Origin: Gloeocapsopsis sp. IPPAS B-1203
Lineage (GTDB): Bacteria; Cyanobacteriota; Cyanobacteriia; Cyanobacteriales; Chroococcidiopsidaceae
Direction: 5' to 3'
Assembly (NCBI RefSeq): GCF_002749975.1
Contig: NZ_PEIG01000016.1
Coordinates: 1-64,000 of the forward strand
Length of the DNA: 64,000 nucleotides
The notes beneath the pieces were generated by a model. That model worked only from the letters and a program-made list of their open reading frames with translations, was not told where the DNA came from and did not search any database. The position numbers and the translations under genes were made by a program. Shown one piece after another: positions 27,491 to 35,610 of the stretch; the stretch's first letter is position 1; every line of letters begins with the position of its first letter.

Positions 27491-28051
27491 ATTATGAGAA
27501 ACACTGTAATAATTGCCAACACAACAGTAATAGTTATTGTGCATTCATGCTGCTTTTCTAAGAATTAGTCTCTTTATTTCAATCGTCACATTTGAGTAAA
27601 TCCATTTTGACATTGGCTTCGTATCATTTATGAATCTTTAGACGCCAGATGACTTGGAAACTACACAAACAAGTTATTGATGCTTGTTGCTAAAAAAGGA
27701 ATCGCTGTTAATTGTTTTGAGCGATTAAAAGAGGAAAACTCAAGTAGATTTTCAACTACTAGCAGCAGCTTATCATGCACAAAACCAAACCCACGGTCAA
27801 ATGCCTGGTGAAATGGGCAAAGTAACCTTCACTCACCTTACAAGCAATTTTCCTAAACCAAATTAAGTTGCAAGTTAGTAGCGCTTAGGCGATCGCTTCT
27901 TCACAATCGGGAAAACATGACTCAATTCAACCGCTGATACCATTTCAGGCTCATACTGATCCTCATCAGGAGTTTAGTTGCCATCGAGCGCGATCGCAGT
28001 TAAACAATTTAATCTACAAGAACTTTTGTAGACATCGTCAATTGCGGTCAT
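27491..28051. other. Intergenic stretch with an unrecognised ORF relic
   Basis: About 560 bp without an intact gene. The frame 27729-27866, opened just after a TAA and closed by TAA, gives 45 residues containing LLAAAYHAQNQTHGQMPGEM, then GKVTFTHLTSNFPKPN. It reads like the true C-terminal end of a protein, with sensible composition, but I do not recognise the family. It may be another casualty of the decayed locus. Confidence 0.45.
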
Positions 28052-28171
28052 ATGCAGTGGGTAATGCGAATTATTGAGGTAATGGCTACAGTGACCATAA
28101 CAGTTTACATGATGCACTTTGCTAAAAAAGCTCTCAACCAAAGTATTTCAGAGGCAAATAATCCACAATGA
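28052..28171 (+). pseudogene. C-terminal remnant of a second TVP38/TMEM64 gene
   Basis: The frame MQWVMRIIEVMATVTITVYM, then MHFAKKALNQSISEANNPQ and TGA, aligns residue by residue with the last helix and tail of the intact downstream gene (VQWTIRILGFIATVAVTLYV then TKLARRALEEQV). The remnant's stop overlaps the ATG of the intact gene in ATGA. It is therefore the tail of a former tandem paralogue whose body was deleted. Confidence 0.82.
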
Positions 28172-28980
28172 AACTAACCACCACTAAAATCATGAAAAAT
28201 AGTCGTCTTAGATTAAATAGGCTATTTCGATTAACTATCTTGACACTGGCTACCTTTGGCATTGCCCTTGTTACTGCCAATTCAGCTTTGGCACAAAACG
28301 CCAATGGAGTTACGTTTAATCCTCAAGGATGGTTGCAAAATGCCTTGGAGTGGATTGATAGTCTTGGTACAGTTGGCGCGATCGCATTTATCCTTCTCTA
28401 CATCGTTGCAACTGTCGCTTTTTTACCAGGTTCGATTCTTACGCTTGGTGCTGGTGTTGTTTTTGGTGTCTTTTTAGGTTCATTCTACGTTTTTATTGGT
28501 GCAACGTTAGGAGCGACAGCGGCTTTTCTCGTCGGGCGTTATTTAGCACGGGGATGGGTTGCTAATAAAATTGAGGGTAACAAAAAATTTCGGGCGATTG
28601 ACCAAGCTGTTGGCAGAGAAGGACTCAAAATTGTTCTCTTAACGCGACTTTCTCCGATCTTTCCCTTTAATTTGTTGAATTACACTTATGGCGTCACAGG
28701 AGTTTCTTTAAAGGACTACTTTATCGGTTCAGTAGGAATGATTCCTGGCACAATTATGTACGTTTATATCGGTTCTTTAGCTGGGAATATTGCCACAATT
28801 GGCACTGAAGCTCAACCTGATAATCTTGCTGTGCAATGGACGATTCGGATCTTAGGATTTATCGCTACAGTAGCCGTCACGCTGTATGTAACTAAATTAG
28901 CTCGTAGGGCTTTAGAAGAGCAAGTTTTGGAGCCTACACACCAGGAAACTGAAGTGAATTTAAATGAGTCAAAATGTTGA
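28168..28980 (+). CDS. TVP38/TMEM64 (DedA/VTT-domain) membrane protein
   Basis: 270 residues. An N-terminal hydrophobic segment ending in NSALAQ looks like a signal peptide or first helix. The VTT core follows: FILLYIVATVAFLPGSILTL, GVVFGVFLGSFYVFIGATLGATAAFLVGRYLARGW, LLTRLSPIFPFNLLNYTYG and FIGSVGMIPGTIMYVYIGSL, with several membrane helices and the re-entrant motif F/LTRLSPxFP. The family includes lipid scramblases and exchangers; the bacterial role is unclear. In many cyanobacteria this family sits beside mercuric-reductase-like and arsenosugar genes, and relics of both lie here. Confidence 0.9.
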   Translation: MKLTTTKIMKNSRLRLNRLFRLTILTLATFGIALVTANSALAQNANGVTFNPQGWLQNALEWIDSLGTVGAIAFILLYIVATVAFLPGSILTLGAGVVFGVFLGSFYVFIGATLGATAAFLVGRYLARGWVANKIEGNKKFRAIDQAVGREGLKIVLLTRLSPIFPFNLLNYTYGVTGVSLKDYFIGSVGMIPGTIMYVYIGSLAGNIATIGTEAQPDNLAVQWTIRILGFIATVAVTLYVTKLARRALEEQVLEPTHQETEVNLNESKC

Positions 28981-29032
28981 GTTGCACATGACTTGAACTA
29001 AAAGTTGCTTGAGCTTCATGACAGGTAAGTTT

Positions 29033-29430
29033 TTACGGATTAGCTGCCCAAAGGATAGAAACATCGTACTGGTTAAATGTTGAGTCGGCACTCACAAGCA
29101 TCATATCTTCTATCTGAGTTTGTGCGATCAGCATTCTATTGAAAGGATCTCGATGATGTAGAGGCAACACATACTTGCTCGTAAAGCATCCAGTGCTGTA
29201 ATTCCTAGCGGTCGCACTCCCAATTGCACTATACAATCTGAGATGTAGCTATCTATCGGTTCCGGTAAGGGTAACTTTCCAAGTGCAACTTTGATGCTTA
29301 TCTCTCAAATACTGGCAACAGAGAACCACAATTCATTAGTTTCATCAGCAATGTGAGCGATCGCAGTTTCATTCAAACGTTCTGGTTGGGCAAACCACCA
29401 CAACCAGCACTGTGTATCTAGCAATCTCAC
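29033..29430 (-). pseudogene. PIN-domain toxin (VapC-like), broken
   Basis: Reading from GTG at 29430 gives V-R-L-L-D-T-Q-C-W-L-W-W-F, clearly a PIN toxin of the LLLDTHxWLWW subgroup. It continues to VASI, where TGA at 29307-29305 replaces the expected TGG (Trp). After the stop it reads EISIKVALGKLPLPEPI. Near 29170 the frame changes again, and the end LPLHHRDPFNRMLIAQTQIE, DMMLVSADSTFNQYDV lies in another frame. The family is about 130 residues and nearly all is recoverable. One nonsense codon plus one frameshift make it a pseudogene. Confidence 0.9.
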
Positions 29431-29490
29431 GCCTCAGTTCCCTCGAAGGCTGCCAAAATTTCTTCTGGTATGGATGTTTACAGTTTTCAT
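29427..29490 (-). pseudogene. Antitoxin remnant upstream of the broken PIN toxin
   Basis: The minus strand reads IPEEILAAFEGTEA and TGA, and this stop overlaps the toxin GTG in GTGA, the normal antitoxin-toxin junction. Upstream, ATGAAAACTGTAAACATCCA resembles the start of a small antitoxin but is out of frame and followed within a few codons by a stop. Thus most of the antitoxin body has been lost, leaving a fused start and end. Confidence 0.65.
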
Positions 29491-29597
29491 GCTTCTAAAA
29501 ACTAAGTCTATTTTAATTGAGCTAGTAAGGTTAGAGCAAGTTTATGACTTAGCTATTTAGGTCAAAACTTATTCACTTAAGCAATTAGGAGTTAGCC

Positions 29598-30020
29598 ATG
29601 TCATCAGCCTTTCAAAAAGTTACTATTCCACCGATGGATGAATATGACAACAAGTTGATTTCTTCCGTTCATCCGCCTAATTGGTTTATTCTGCAACAAG
29701 CGCGATCGCTAAGATCTCGTTGTCATTGGTAATGTCGATCGTGCGATCGCTGATGGGAAAAAATCAGGTTTTGTCAAAATTCATCATAAAACAGTTCTGA
29801 TGGAATTCTCGGAGCGACAATTTTAGCTCATTATGCTGGAGAGATGATTAGTAAAGTGACGACTGCAATTGTAAATAAGGTTGGTTTAAATGGTTTATCG
29901 AGTGTGATTCATCCTTATCCTACACAAGCTGAAGCAAGTTAAAAAGCCGTAGATGCTTATCGTCGTACGCTCTTAACACCAACATCGCAAAAATTCTTAG
30001 GTTTACTCACAAAATGTTAA
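29598..30020 (+). pseudogene. Mercuric-reductase-like flavin oxidoreductase, internally deleted
   Basis: From ATG 29598 the protein begins MSSAFQKVTIPPMDEYDNKL, then ISSVHPPNW, which is the typical N-terminus of cyanobacterial mercuric-reductase-like pyridine nucleotide-disulfide oxidoreductases. Shortly after, in another frame, D-L-V-V-I-G (the start of the FAD Rossmann motif) is joined straight to VDRAIADGKKSGFVKIHHK, a C-terminal segment. The dimerisation domain follows with further frame shifts: DGILGATILAHYAGEMISKV, NGLSSVIHPYPTQAEAS, then a stop and KAVDAYRRTLLTPTSQKFLG. About 350 central codons, including the redox Cys pair, are gone. Confidence 0.88.
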
Positions 30021-30451
30021 TTACCTTTGCCAAAATGGCTGATGGACATATTTAACATTAGTTAGACATGAAGAACAAGAATTACCAGGCAATATTCGAG
30101 TATTTGTGTCGCTATGCCTCCCAGAGAGTAGCTTCTTCTAGTACGCTTATAGGATGACTTTACTCATAAACTGGTAAAATACCTCTACGTAGGTTATTTT
30201 GAGTTTCTCTTTCAAGTGCCATAGGGAAAACTTAAACAGCTTTAACTGCCATTTCCTCACTTTCTGTACCTAAGTATGAACTTTTAGCGCAACTCCATAA
30301 GACCAAAGCATGAGACTGTGTCAAGTTATTCATCGCTTTGTTAAGTAATTTGTAACTCTTGTATCGTGTTGTGTGTTCTTTTCCGCAATAGCGGATCGAT
30401 TCGCTATTCTCTTAAAAGTAAAGGAAATCTTAATTTTTCAGCAGAGGTCTT
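30021..30451. other. Intergenic region of 431 bp, no gene recognised
   Basis: It follows the oxidoreductase relic. Short open stretches on both strands (for example 32 codons on the minus strand ending near 30237) show no family. The region is probably decayed DNA together with the promoter of the next small gene. Confidence 0.45.
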
Positions 30452-30670
30452 ATGACTCCCACAGTCCTGCGTCAGCTTTGGTCTGTAGTTGAAACAACTC
30501 AGTCACACACTTTGTTAAGACTTGACGATGCACACTTAATCCAATGGTTACTCAAGCAAACAAAGATGAAAACGTCGCTGAATCAAAATGAACTCGATGT
30601 TCTCAGCGACTATATTCGTTCGCGACTCAACTTAATTCGCGATTTAGCAGAAAATCGACAACCTTCTTGA
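30452..30670 (+). CDS. Small conserved cyanobacterial protein, unknown
   Basis: 72 residues, ATG preceded by AGAGG at good spacing. Predicted mostly helical, with no Cys and no membrane segment: MTPTVLRQLWSVVETTQSHT, then LLRLDDAHLIQWLLKQ and a Glu/Leu/Arg-rich end. The balanced composition and ribosome site support a real gene. It resembles small hypothetical proteins seen in other cyanobacteria, but no function can be given. It converges with the membrane protein at 30678 with seven bases between. Confidence 0.65.
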   Translation: MTPTVLRQLWSVVETTQSHTLLRLDDAHLIQWLLKQTKMKTSLNQNELDVLSDYIRSRLNLIRDLAENRQPS

Positions 30671-30677
30671 CAAAAGC

Positions 30678-31265
30678 TTAAGGCTCAGATGACGGTTCAA
30701 GCGGAGGAAACGTAGCGGGTGTGGGTTCCGTTTGACTCGAAGATGCAAAGGTGCGAGAAACTAAGGCATAACCCAGATAAGCAGGTAAAGTCATCGCCAC
30801 TAAGACAGCGATCGCAGCAACCCAATTCCACGGTTGCCATGAAGAACCGTAATGGCTGCGATAAGGTTCGTGCTTGAGATATTCTGATTTAATAATTTCC
30901 CGTAAAGCAATTGGTCGCTTAAATCTAACACGGCGATCGTCAAGTTTTTCTAACAAAATCCAGCCTGATTCAGCTTCTTCTTGACACAACTTTTGCAGAA
31001 CTTGTGAATTGCGGAATACGTTGCGGTTAGCACGGACAATTTTAAATTCCCAGCCGACTAGACGAGGATCTTTAAGTTGTTTAGTAGCACCATTTGGCAG
31101 TGGCTCTACTATTGTATTTTCTCTAGTTTCGTACTGCGTCAAGATTTCCTCCTCCTCCTCTTGATTAGCTCTTAAATATTGTTGCCAGTGCATCCAGCCA
31201 CCAAGTGTCACAGCCTGCAAACCCAAACTACCGACAAACAAACTGTAAAGTACAATTTCGAGCAT
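30678..31265 (-). CDS. Conserved membrane protein, unknown function
   Basis: 195 residues. One N-terminal helix (LYSLFVGSLGLQAVTLGGWM), an acidic run EEEEE, a soluble middle with WEFKIVRANRNVFRNSQVLQ and GWILLEKLDDRRVRFKRP, then a second helix (WVAAIAVLVAMTLPAYLGYAL) and a Pro/Ser/Thr-rich tail. The middle resembles a small alpha/beta domain found in cyanobacterial hypothetical proteins. It lies downstream of ribD on the same strand and may be read with it. Confidence 0.7.
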   Translation of the reverse strand: MLEIVLYSLFVGSLGLQAVTLGGWMHWQQYLRANQEEEEEILTQYETRENTIVEPLPNGATKQLKDPRLVGWEFKIVRANRNVFRNSQVLQKLCQEEAESGWILLEKLDDRRVRFKRPIALREIIKSEYLKHEPYRSHYGSSWQPWNWVAAIAVLVAMTLPAYLGYALVSRTFASSSQTEPTPATFPPLEPSSEP

Positions 31266-31314
31266 ATTGAATGTCTATTATTGCAATTAAGGGGAAGATT
31301 TCTGCATCAAAAAG

Positions 31315-31433
31315 TTACTTTTCTTGAGGTAAATAACCTTCAACCAAGCAGTCTGAATCTATAGTTTGCCAGCGCACTCGTTCGAGAGCAAGTGCTTGAG
31401 CCATATTTGTCAAGCCCAAGTCACCAATAGGTA
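31315..31433 (-). other. Out-of-frame 3' tail of ribD
   Basis: This segment encodes the conserved C-terminal strand and helix of the RibD reductase domain in a different frame from the main gene, closed by TAA at 31317-31315. Its reading is unbroken and well conserved, as expected if the frameshift is very recent or an assembly error. Confidence 0.85.
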
Positions 31434-32447
31434 TGGTGCGTTGCTACCACCGACAATTTTAGGCGCAATGAACGCCAGGATTTTTTGTACCATGCCTTCA
31501 GCGATCGCTTGTGCAGCCAATGTTCCGCCACATTCCCACAATACTGATGAAAAACCTCGCTCGTACAAGTGTGCCATTGCCTGAGTTGGTGTGAGTGATG
31601 GCAATTCTATCACCTCAACATTTTTTTGCCATAGTAGCTGTTGAAAATCGGGATTTGCGCCTTTTTGCGTCAACACCAACGTGGGAAATTCTGTAGTTTG
31701 CCATAAATAAGCTTCAGTCGGTAAATCAAGAGTGCGGCTCATCACAACTCGTAAAGGGTTATGTGCTTCTGCCTGACGACTAGTTAACCGAGGATTATCT
31801 TTTCGTACTGTATTCCCGCCTACAATTACCGCATCACACGCTGCTCGGAGCTGATGAACTAAGTTTCGGGCACTTTGGTTACTAATCCAAGCACTATGAC
31901 CGCTACTTGTTGCAATTTTGCCATCCAGCGTCATAGCATACTTTAAAATACCAAACGGTCGTTGATAGAGAATGCGATGCACAAAACCTTCATTGAGTTG
32001 ACGGCAATCTTCTTCTTCCACACCGACAACAACTTCTATCCCAGCATTGCGTAACCGCATAACTCCACCTCCAGCCACAAGCGGGTTTGGATCGACCATT
32101 CCAACCACCACTTTTGCCACTCCTGCTGCAATTAAAGCCTCAGAACATGGGGGAGTACGGCCATAGTGATTGCAAGGCTCTAGATTGACATATACAGTAG
32201 CACCACAAGCGCGATCGCCTGCATCTCGTAGAGCAAAAACTTCAGCATGAGGTTGACCTGCACCTGGATGAAATCCTTCACCAACAACTTCTCCTGCTTG
32301 AACAATCACAGAACCGACCAACGGATTTGGTGCAGTGCGTCCTAAAGCACGACGCGCTAGTTGCAAACACCGCTGCATCATCACTCGATCGAAATCGGTG
32401 ATAGCAGTTCCCTCTGGTTGTAAATCTGCTTGGGAGAATGATTTCAC
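31410..32447 (-). CDS. ribD: Riboflavin biosynthesis bifunctional deaminase/reductase, 3' frameshift
   Basis: 345 residues as read. Residues 20-165 are the zinc deaminase (HAEVFAL, then PCNHYGRTPPCSEAL), and the rest is the reductase (GGNTVRKDNPRLTSRQ). It carries out the second and third steps of riboflavin synthesis from GTP. The frame ends abruptly at NAPYLLVTWA. Just before this, around 31431-31434, a one-base loss shifts the frame. The lost end PIGDLGLTNMAQALALERVR, WQTIDSDCLVEGYLPQEK can be read on to TAA at 31315. The full protein would be about 377 residues, the normal family length. Either a sequencing error or a true truncation of some 38 residues. Confidence 0.92.
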   Translation of the reverse strand: MKSFSQADLQPEGTAITDFDRVMMQRCLQLARRALGRTAPNPLVGSVIVQAGEVVGEGFHPGAGQPHAEVFALRDAGDRACGATVYVNLEPCNHYGRTPPCSEALIAAGVAKVVVGMVDPNPLVAGGGVMRLRNAGIEVVVGVEEEDCRQLNEGFVHRILYQRPFGILKYAMTLDGKIATSSGHSAWISNQSARNLVHQLRAACDAVIVGGNTVRKDNPRLTSRQAEAHNPLRVVMSRTLDLPTEAYLWQTTEFPTLVLTQKGANPDFQQLLWQKNVEVIELPSLTPTQAMAHLYERGFSSVLWECGGTLAAQAIAEGMVQKILAFIAPKIVGGSNAPYLLVTWA

Positions 32448-32556
32448 CTGTAAGTTATTTTCCTCTTGAATAGTGCTTGCAGTAATTTCATTAAATCGGG
32501 CGAGAAAGTATTCAGGATTCTGGGCTTATATTATAAAAAATCAGCAATGCTCTCAA

Positions 32557-33159
32557 TCAATCTTTCATTTTTGTCCACCAACGATTTAGGGGGTAGTATA
32601 CCACTGGTGCCCATAGGCTACTCACAATCGCAGAAGCTAAGGCAACACGCTGGTAGTATGTCCAGATTTTGCCAAAATGACTGACTGTCGCAGTGTATTT
32701 TCCTGCGATCGCCGCACTCCAGATGCTAAATTGAGCTGCGATCATTATTTCAGTGAATGCTGCCATCACAAAGACAATCAAAGCAACCGAAATAAAGTCT
32801 TCCTGAAGATAGCGCTGCTTATGTAAGCGAGCTGTCACAATTCCTACTAAAGCCAAACTCAGAGCATGTGAGGGAACAGGTGCTGTCATACCATCTTGCA
32901 GTAAACCAACAATAACTCCGGCGATCGCTCCCTGAACAGCTGTACGCTTAATGCTCCAAGCAACAACCCAGATTAATAGCCAATTAGGAGCAATCCCCGC
33001 TAATTCCATTCCAGGTAAGCGCATTGGTGATAGCAGTAAGCACAACAAAACTGAACCAACAGTTACAAGCCAATTGATCGCCTGACGTTTGTACAAATGC
33101 CTTAGAGAAATACGGTTCAAGATTTTGATATCTCCTTGTGGCAGATGAGGAGGGGTCAC
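32557..33159 (-). CDS. mreD: Rod shape-determining protein MreD
   Basis: 200 residues, about five membrane helices (WLVTVGSVLLCLLLSPMRLP, LLIWVVAWSIKRTAVQGAIAGV, then LSLALVGIVTARL and others). The position directly after mreC supports MreD, part of the elongasome that links cytoplasmic MreB filaments to wall synthesis. The GTG start at 33159 is 10 bp from mreC. An alternative TTG at about 33120, preceded by AAGGAG, gives a product that begins LNRISLRHLY and may be the real start. Confidence 0.88.
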   Translation of the reverse strand: MTPPHLPQGDIKILNRISLRHLYKRQAINWLVTVGSVLLCLLLSPMRLPGMELAGIAPNWLLIWVVAWSIKRTAVQGAIAGVIVGLLQDGMTAPVPSHALSLALVGIVTARLHKQRYLQEDFISVALIVFVMAAFTEIMIAAQFSIWSAAIAGKYTATVSHFGKIWTYYQRVALASAIVSSLWAPVVYYPLNRWWTKMKD

Positions 33160-33169
33160 AGGTCAGAGT

Positions 33170-33973
33170 TCAAAGGTCAGCAGATAGCTTTGGTCTCTGA
33201 TTTTCGATTCCTGGTTTCTTCTTCGTTGAAACAACGACCCATTCTAGATGAGGCATTGGTGCAGAAAGGGCAATTACCGCTTCTGGAGCTGGACTTTTTT
33301 TGAGGTCGATTGATTCGACAATTCCTACAGGTATACCTGCGGGAAAAATTTGGCTATAAGGCGATGTTGCGATCGCATCTCCTGGACGTACATCAGGAAC
33401 TTTATCAAAAAACTGCATGACAGCATAATTTGCAGATTGCCCGCGCAAGAACCCCATAAAGCGGCTACGGCTAATTGTGACACCAAATTGACTTGTCGGA
33501 TCGCTAATTAGCAATACACGGCTTGTGTGAGGAGAGACACTGGTAACTCTACCAACTAGTCCACCAGGAGCAGTTACAATATCACCAACTTGAATTCCTG
33601 CTTGACTGCCGCGTCCTAAAGTGACTTGTTGCCACCACTGATCTGCACTGCGACCAATAACTGGCACTGTAATTGCCTGCTGCGTTGAATCTTTTTCATT
33701 GTTATTAATCTGATTGACATATCCCAACAACTCTTCAAGCTGTTGGTTTTTATTTTCTAGTTCTACTATGCGTGTTTCCAGTTCTTGCACTCTGGCATCG
33801 TATAGGTATATGTCTTGATTGGAACTAGACTGAAATGGACGTGTCAATACTTGATAAACTTCAACAACAACTGCTCCCTGAGTATGGCGAATTGCCCAGG
33901 CAGTACCGAAAGACAAACTTACCAGCACTAGTGTTAGAGCATAGCGCTCCCACCAGCGACGAATGATATACAT
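33170..33973 (-). CDS. mreC: Rod shape-determining protein MreC
   Basis: 267 residues. An N-terminal helix (WERYALTLVLVSLSFGTAWA) anchors it. A coiled coil follows at about 55-90 (VQELETRIVELENKNQQLEE), then the beta-barrel periplasmic domain (VTVSPHTSRVLLISDPTSQFGV, GDAIATSPYSQIFPAGIPVG). MreC scaffolds the elongasome in the periplasm. It lies between mreB and mreD, with a 383-bp spacer after mreB that contains a repeat element. Confidence 0.94.
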   Translation of the reverse strand: MYIIRRWWERYALTLVLVSLSFGTAWAIRHTQGAVVVEVYQVLTRPFQSSSNQDIYLYDARVQELETRIVELENKNQQLEELLGYVNQINNNEKDSTQQAITVPVIGRSADQWWQQVTLGRGSQAGIQVGDIVTAPGGLVGRVTSVSPHTSRVLLISDPTSQFGVTISRSRFMGFLRGQSANYAVMQFFDKVPDVRPGDAIATSPYSQIFPAGIPVGIVESIDLKKSPAPEAVIALSAPMPHLEWVVVSTKKKPGIENQRPKLSADL

Positions 33974-34356
33974 AGTTTTTGCAGTCAGCTTCTAGCTTGT
34001 GATTCAGTTGTATAGCAGTGGTCAGAGGACGCGCTTTACGCAGACCTACGGTTCAGAAGTCAGGGGTAAAAGTTATATCCAATCCGCTTGATTACTGAAT
34101 TAACATGGTGAGTGAGGGTGACTAGCAACTAACCGCTAATGTCTTTACCATATTGACCATTGCTATAGGAAGAAACGCTTTCTGTTATATCCTTTAAGAG
34201 TGGCTACTGTGTAGACTTTGCTAAAGAAAAGGTCGGGAGTTAGGAATCAGGGGTTAGGGTCACAGAAAAATCCGCACCTCCAATATTGCCATTAGATTTT
34301 CCCAAAGCTTCATATCAGGGAATTTCCCTAACCTCTGATCTCCGACCCCTGTTAAC
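33974..34356. other. mreB-mreC spacer of 383 bp
   Basis: Besides the inverted-repeat element at 34011-34167 it holds filler strings (GGGAGTTAGGAATCAGGGG). No gene is seen. Cyanobacterial mreB and mreC are normally closer, so the spacer seems enlarged by repeat insertion. Confidence 0.5.
34011..34167. repeat. Possible MITE-like element, copy 1
   Basis: The left end TATAGCAGTGGTCAG and the right end TTGACCATTGCTATA are imperfect inverted repeats of 15 bp, 157 bp overall. The same ends occur at 52521-52666 with related inner motifs (TCAGGGGT; ACCATRTTGACC). No ORF inside and no clear target duplication. It lies in the mreB-mreC spacer. Confidence 0.55.
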
Positions 34357-35415
34357 TTAGATCGTACGCGATCGCGCACTAAATACAGGTTCCATTTGTT
34401 TAAATTTTTCTAAAACGCGACCTGTGCCTAAGACAACACAGCTTAAGGGATCAGCTGCAATATGAGTAGCAATACCTGTTTCATGGCTAATTAATGTATC
34501 TATCCCTTTGAGTAAAGCACCACCACCGGCGAGAACTATTCCACGATCAACAATATCAGCAGCAAGTTCTGGAGGTGTTCGTTCGAGCGTTCGCTTCACT
34601 GCTTCAATAATCGTGGACAATGGTTCTGACATACTTTCGCGAATTTCGGGTTCTTTAATTGTCACAGTGCGTGGTAAACCCGATAGCAAGTGCAACCCGC
34701 GTACCTCCATGACATTTTCTTCGTCATTCCGCATAGGATATGCCGAACCAATCCGAATTTTAATTTCTTCGGCAGTACGTTCGCCAATGACCAAGTTGTA
34801 GATTTTCTTCATGTACTGCACGATCGCTTCATTGAGTTCATCTCCAGCAACTCGTACTGATTCACTCACAACTGTGCCAAAAAGACTTAACACCGCGACT
34901 TCAGTTGTTCCTCCACCAATATCGATAATCATGTTACCAACCGCCTCCGTGACAGGAATTCCAGCACCAATTGCAGCCGCTATAGGTTCTTCAATCAAAA
35001 ACACATCTCTAGCACCTGCTTGAGTAGCTGCATCCATCAGCGCGCGTCGTTCTACACCTGTGACACCTGTAGGAATCCCAATAACCATGCGCGGGGAGAC
35101 AATGCGACCTTCATGTACGCGTTGAATAAAATGCTTAAGCATCAGTTCAGCCGTATCAAAATCAGCAATGACACCATCGCGTAAAGGGCGCGTTACAGTC
35201 ACATTTCCAGGTGTACGACCCATCATGCGTTTAGCTTCTTCACCCACTGCTGGAGGCATTTTGCCATTTTTGTCAATTGCAATCACAGAAGGCTCTTGTA
35301 AGACAATGCCTTTACCAGATACATATACCAGGGTATTGGCAGTACCAAGGTCAATACCCATGTCTTTTGATAATGACAACCGATTAAAAAAACCTAAAAA
35401 AGCCACGCCTTTCAC
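34357..35415 (-). CDS. mreB: Rod shape-determining protein MreB (bacterial actin)
   Basis: 352 residues with a GTG start at 35415; a second GTG at 35406 is better spaced from the GGGGA ribosome site. The actin-fold phosphate loop is MGIDLGTANTLVYV, phosphate 2 is NMIIDIGGGTTEVAVLSL, and the adenosine motif is VLAGGGALLKG. It forms filaments below the membrane that guide peptidoglycan synthases. The first gene of the mreB-mreC-mreD set; the mreC spacer may carry its own promoter. Confidence 0.96.
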   Translation of the reverse strand: MKGVAFLGFFNRLSLSKDMGIDLGTANTLVYVSGKGIVLQEPSVIAIDKNGKMPPAVGEEAKRMMGRTPGNVTVTRPLRDGVIADFDTAELMLKHFIQRVHEGRIVSPRMVIGIPTGVTGVERRALMDAATQAGARDVFLIEEPIAAAIGAGIPVTEAVGNMIIDIGGGTTEVAVLSLFGTVVSESVRVAGDELNEAIVQYMKKIYNLVIGERTAEEIKIRIGSAYPMRNDEENVMEVRGLHLLSGLPRTVTIKEPEIRESMSEPLSTIIEAVKRTLERTPPELAADIVDRGIVLAGGGALLKGIDTLISHETGIATHIAADPLSCVVLGTGRVLEKFKQMEPVFSARSRTI

Positions 35416-35610
35416 TCCCCAACGCGAGATAAATTCTTGTATAGCCGACTTTACGATGTCTAATCGTGCAGGATTCTATTATGTCTAGTGTTCTCAGTCT
35501 AGTCGAGTCGAAATAAATTCTTTTTTATCTTTAATTGTAAGTAGTAGGCGAAAATAAGTCTTACTGCTAGCCTAGGTAACTGGTGATTGATAAAACTATT
35601 TATAAGCAAA

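Noticed and set aside
30237..30340. Short minus-strand frame of about 32 codons starting MNNLTQSHALVLW
   Set aside because: Too short, no recognised family; possibly a relic but not supported.
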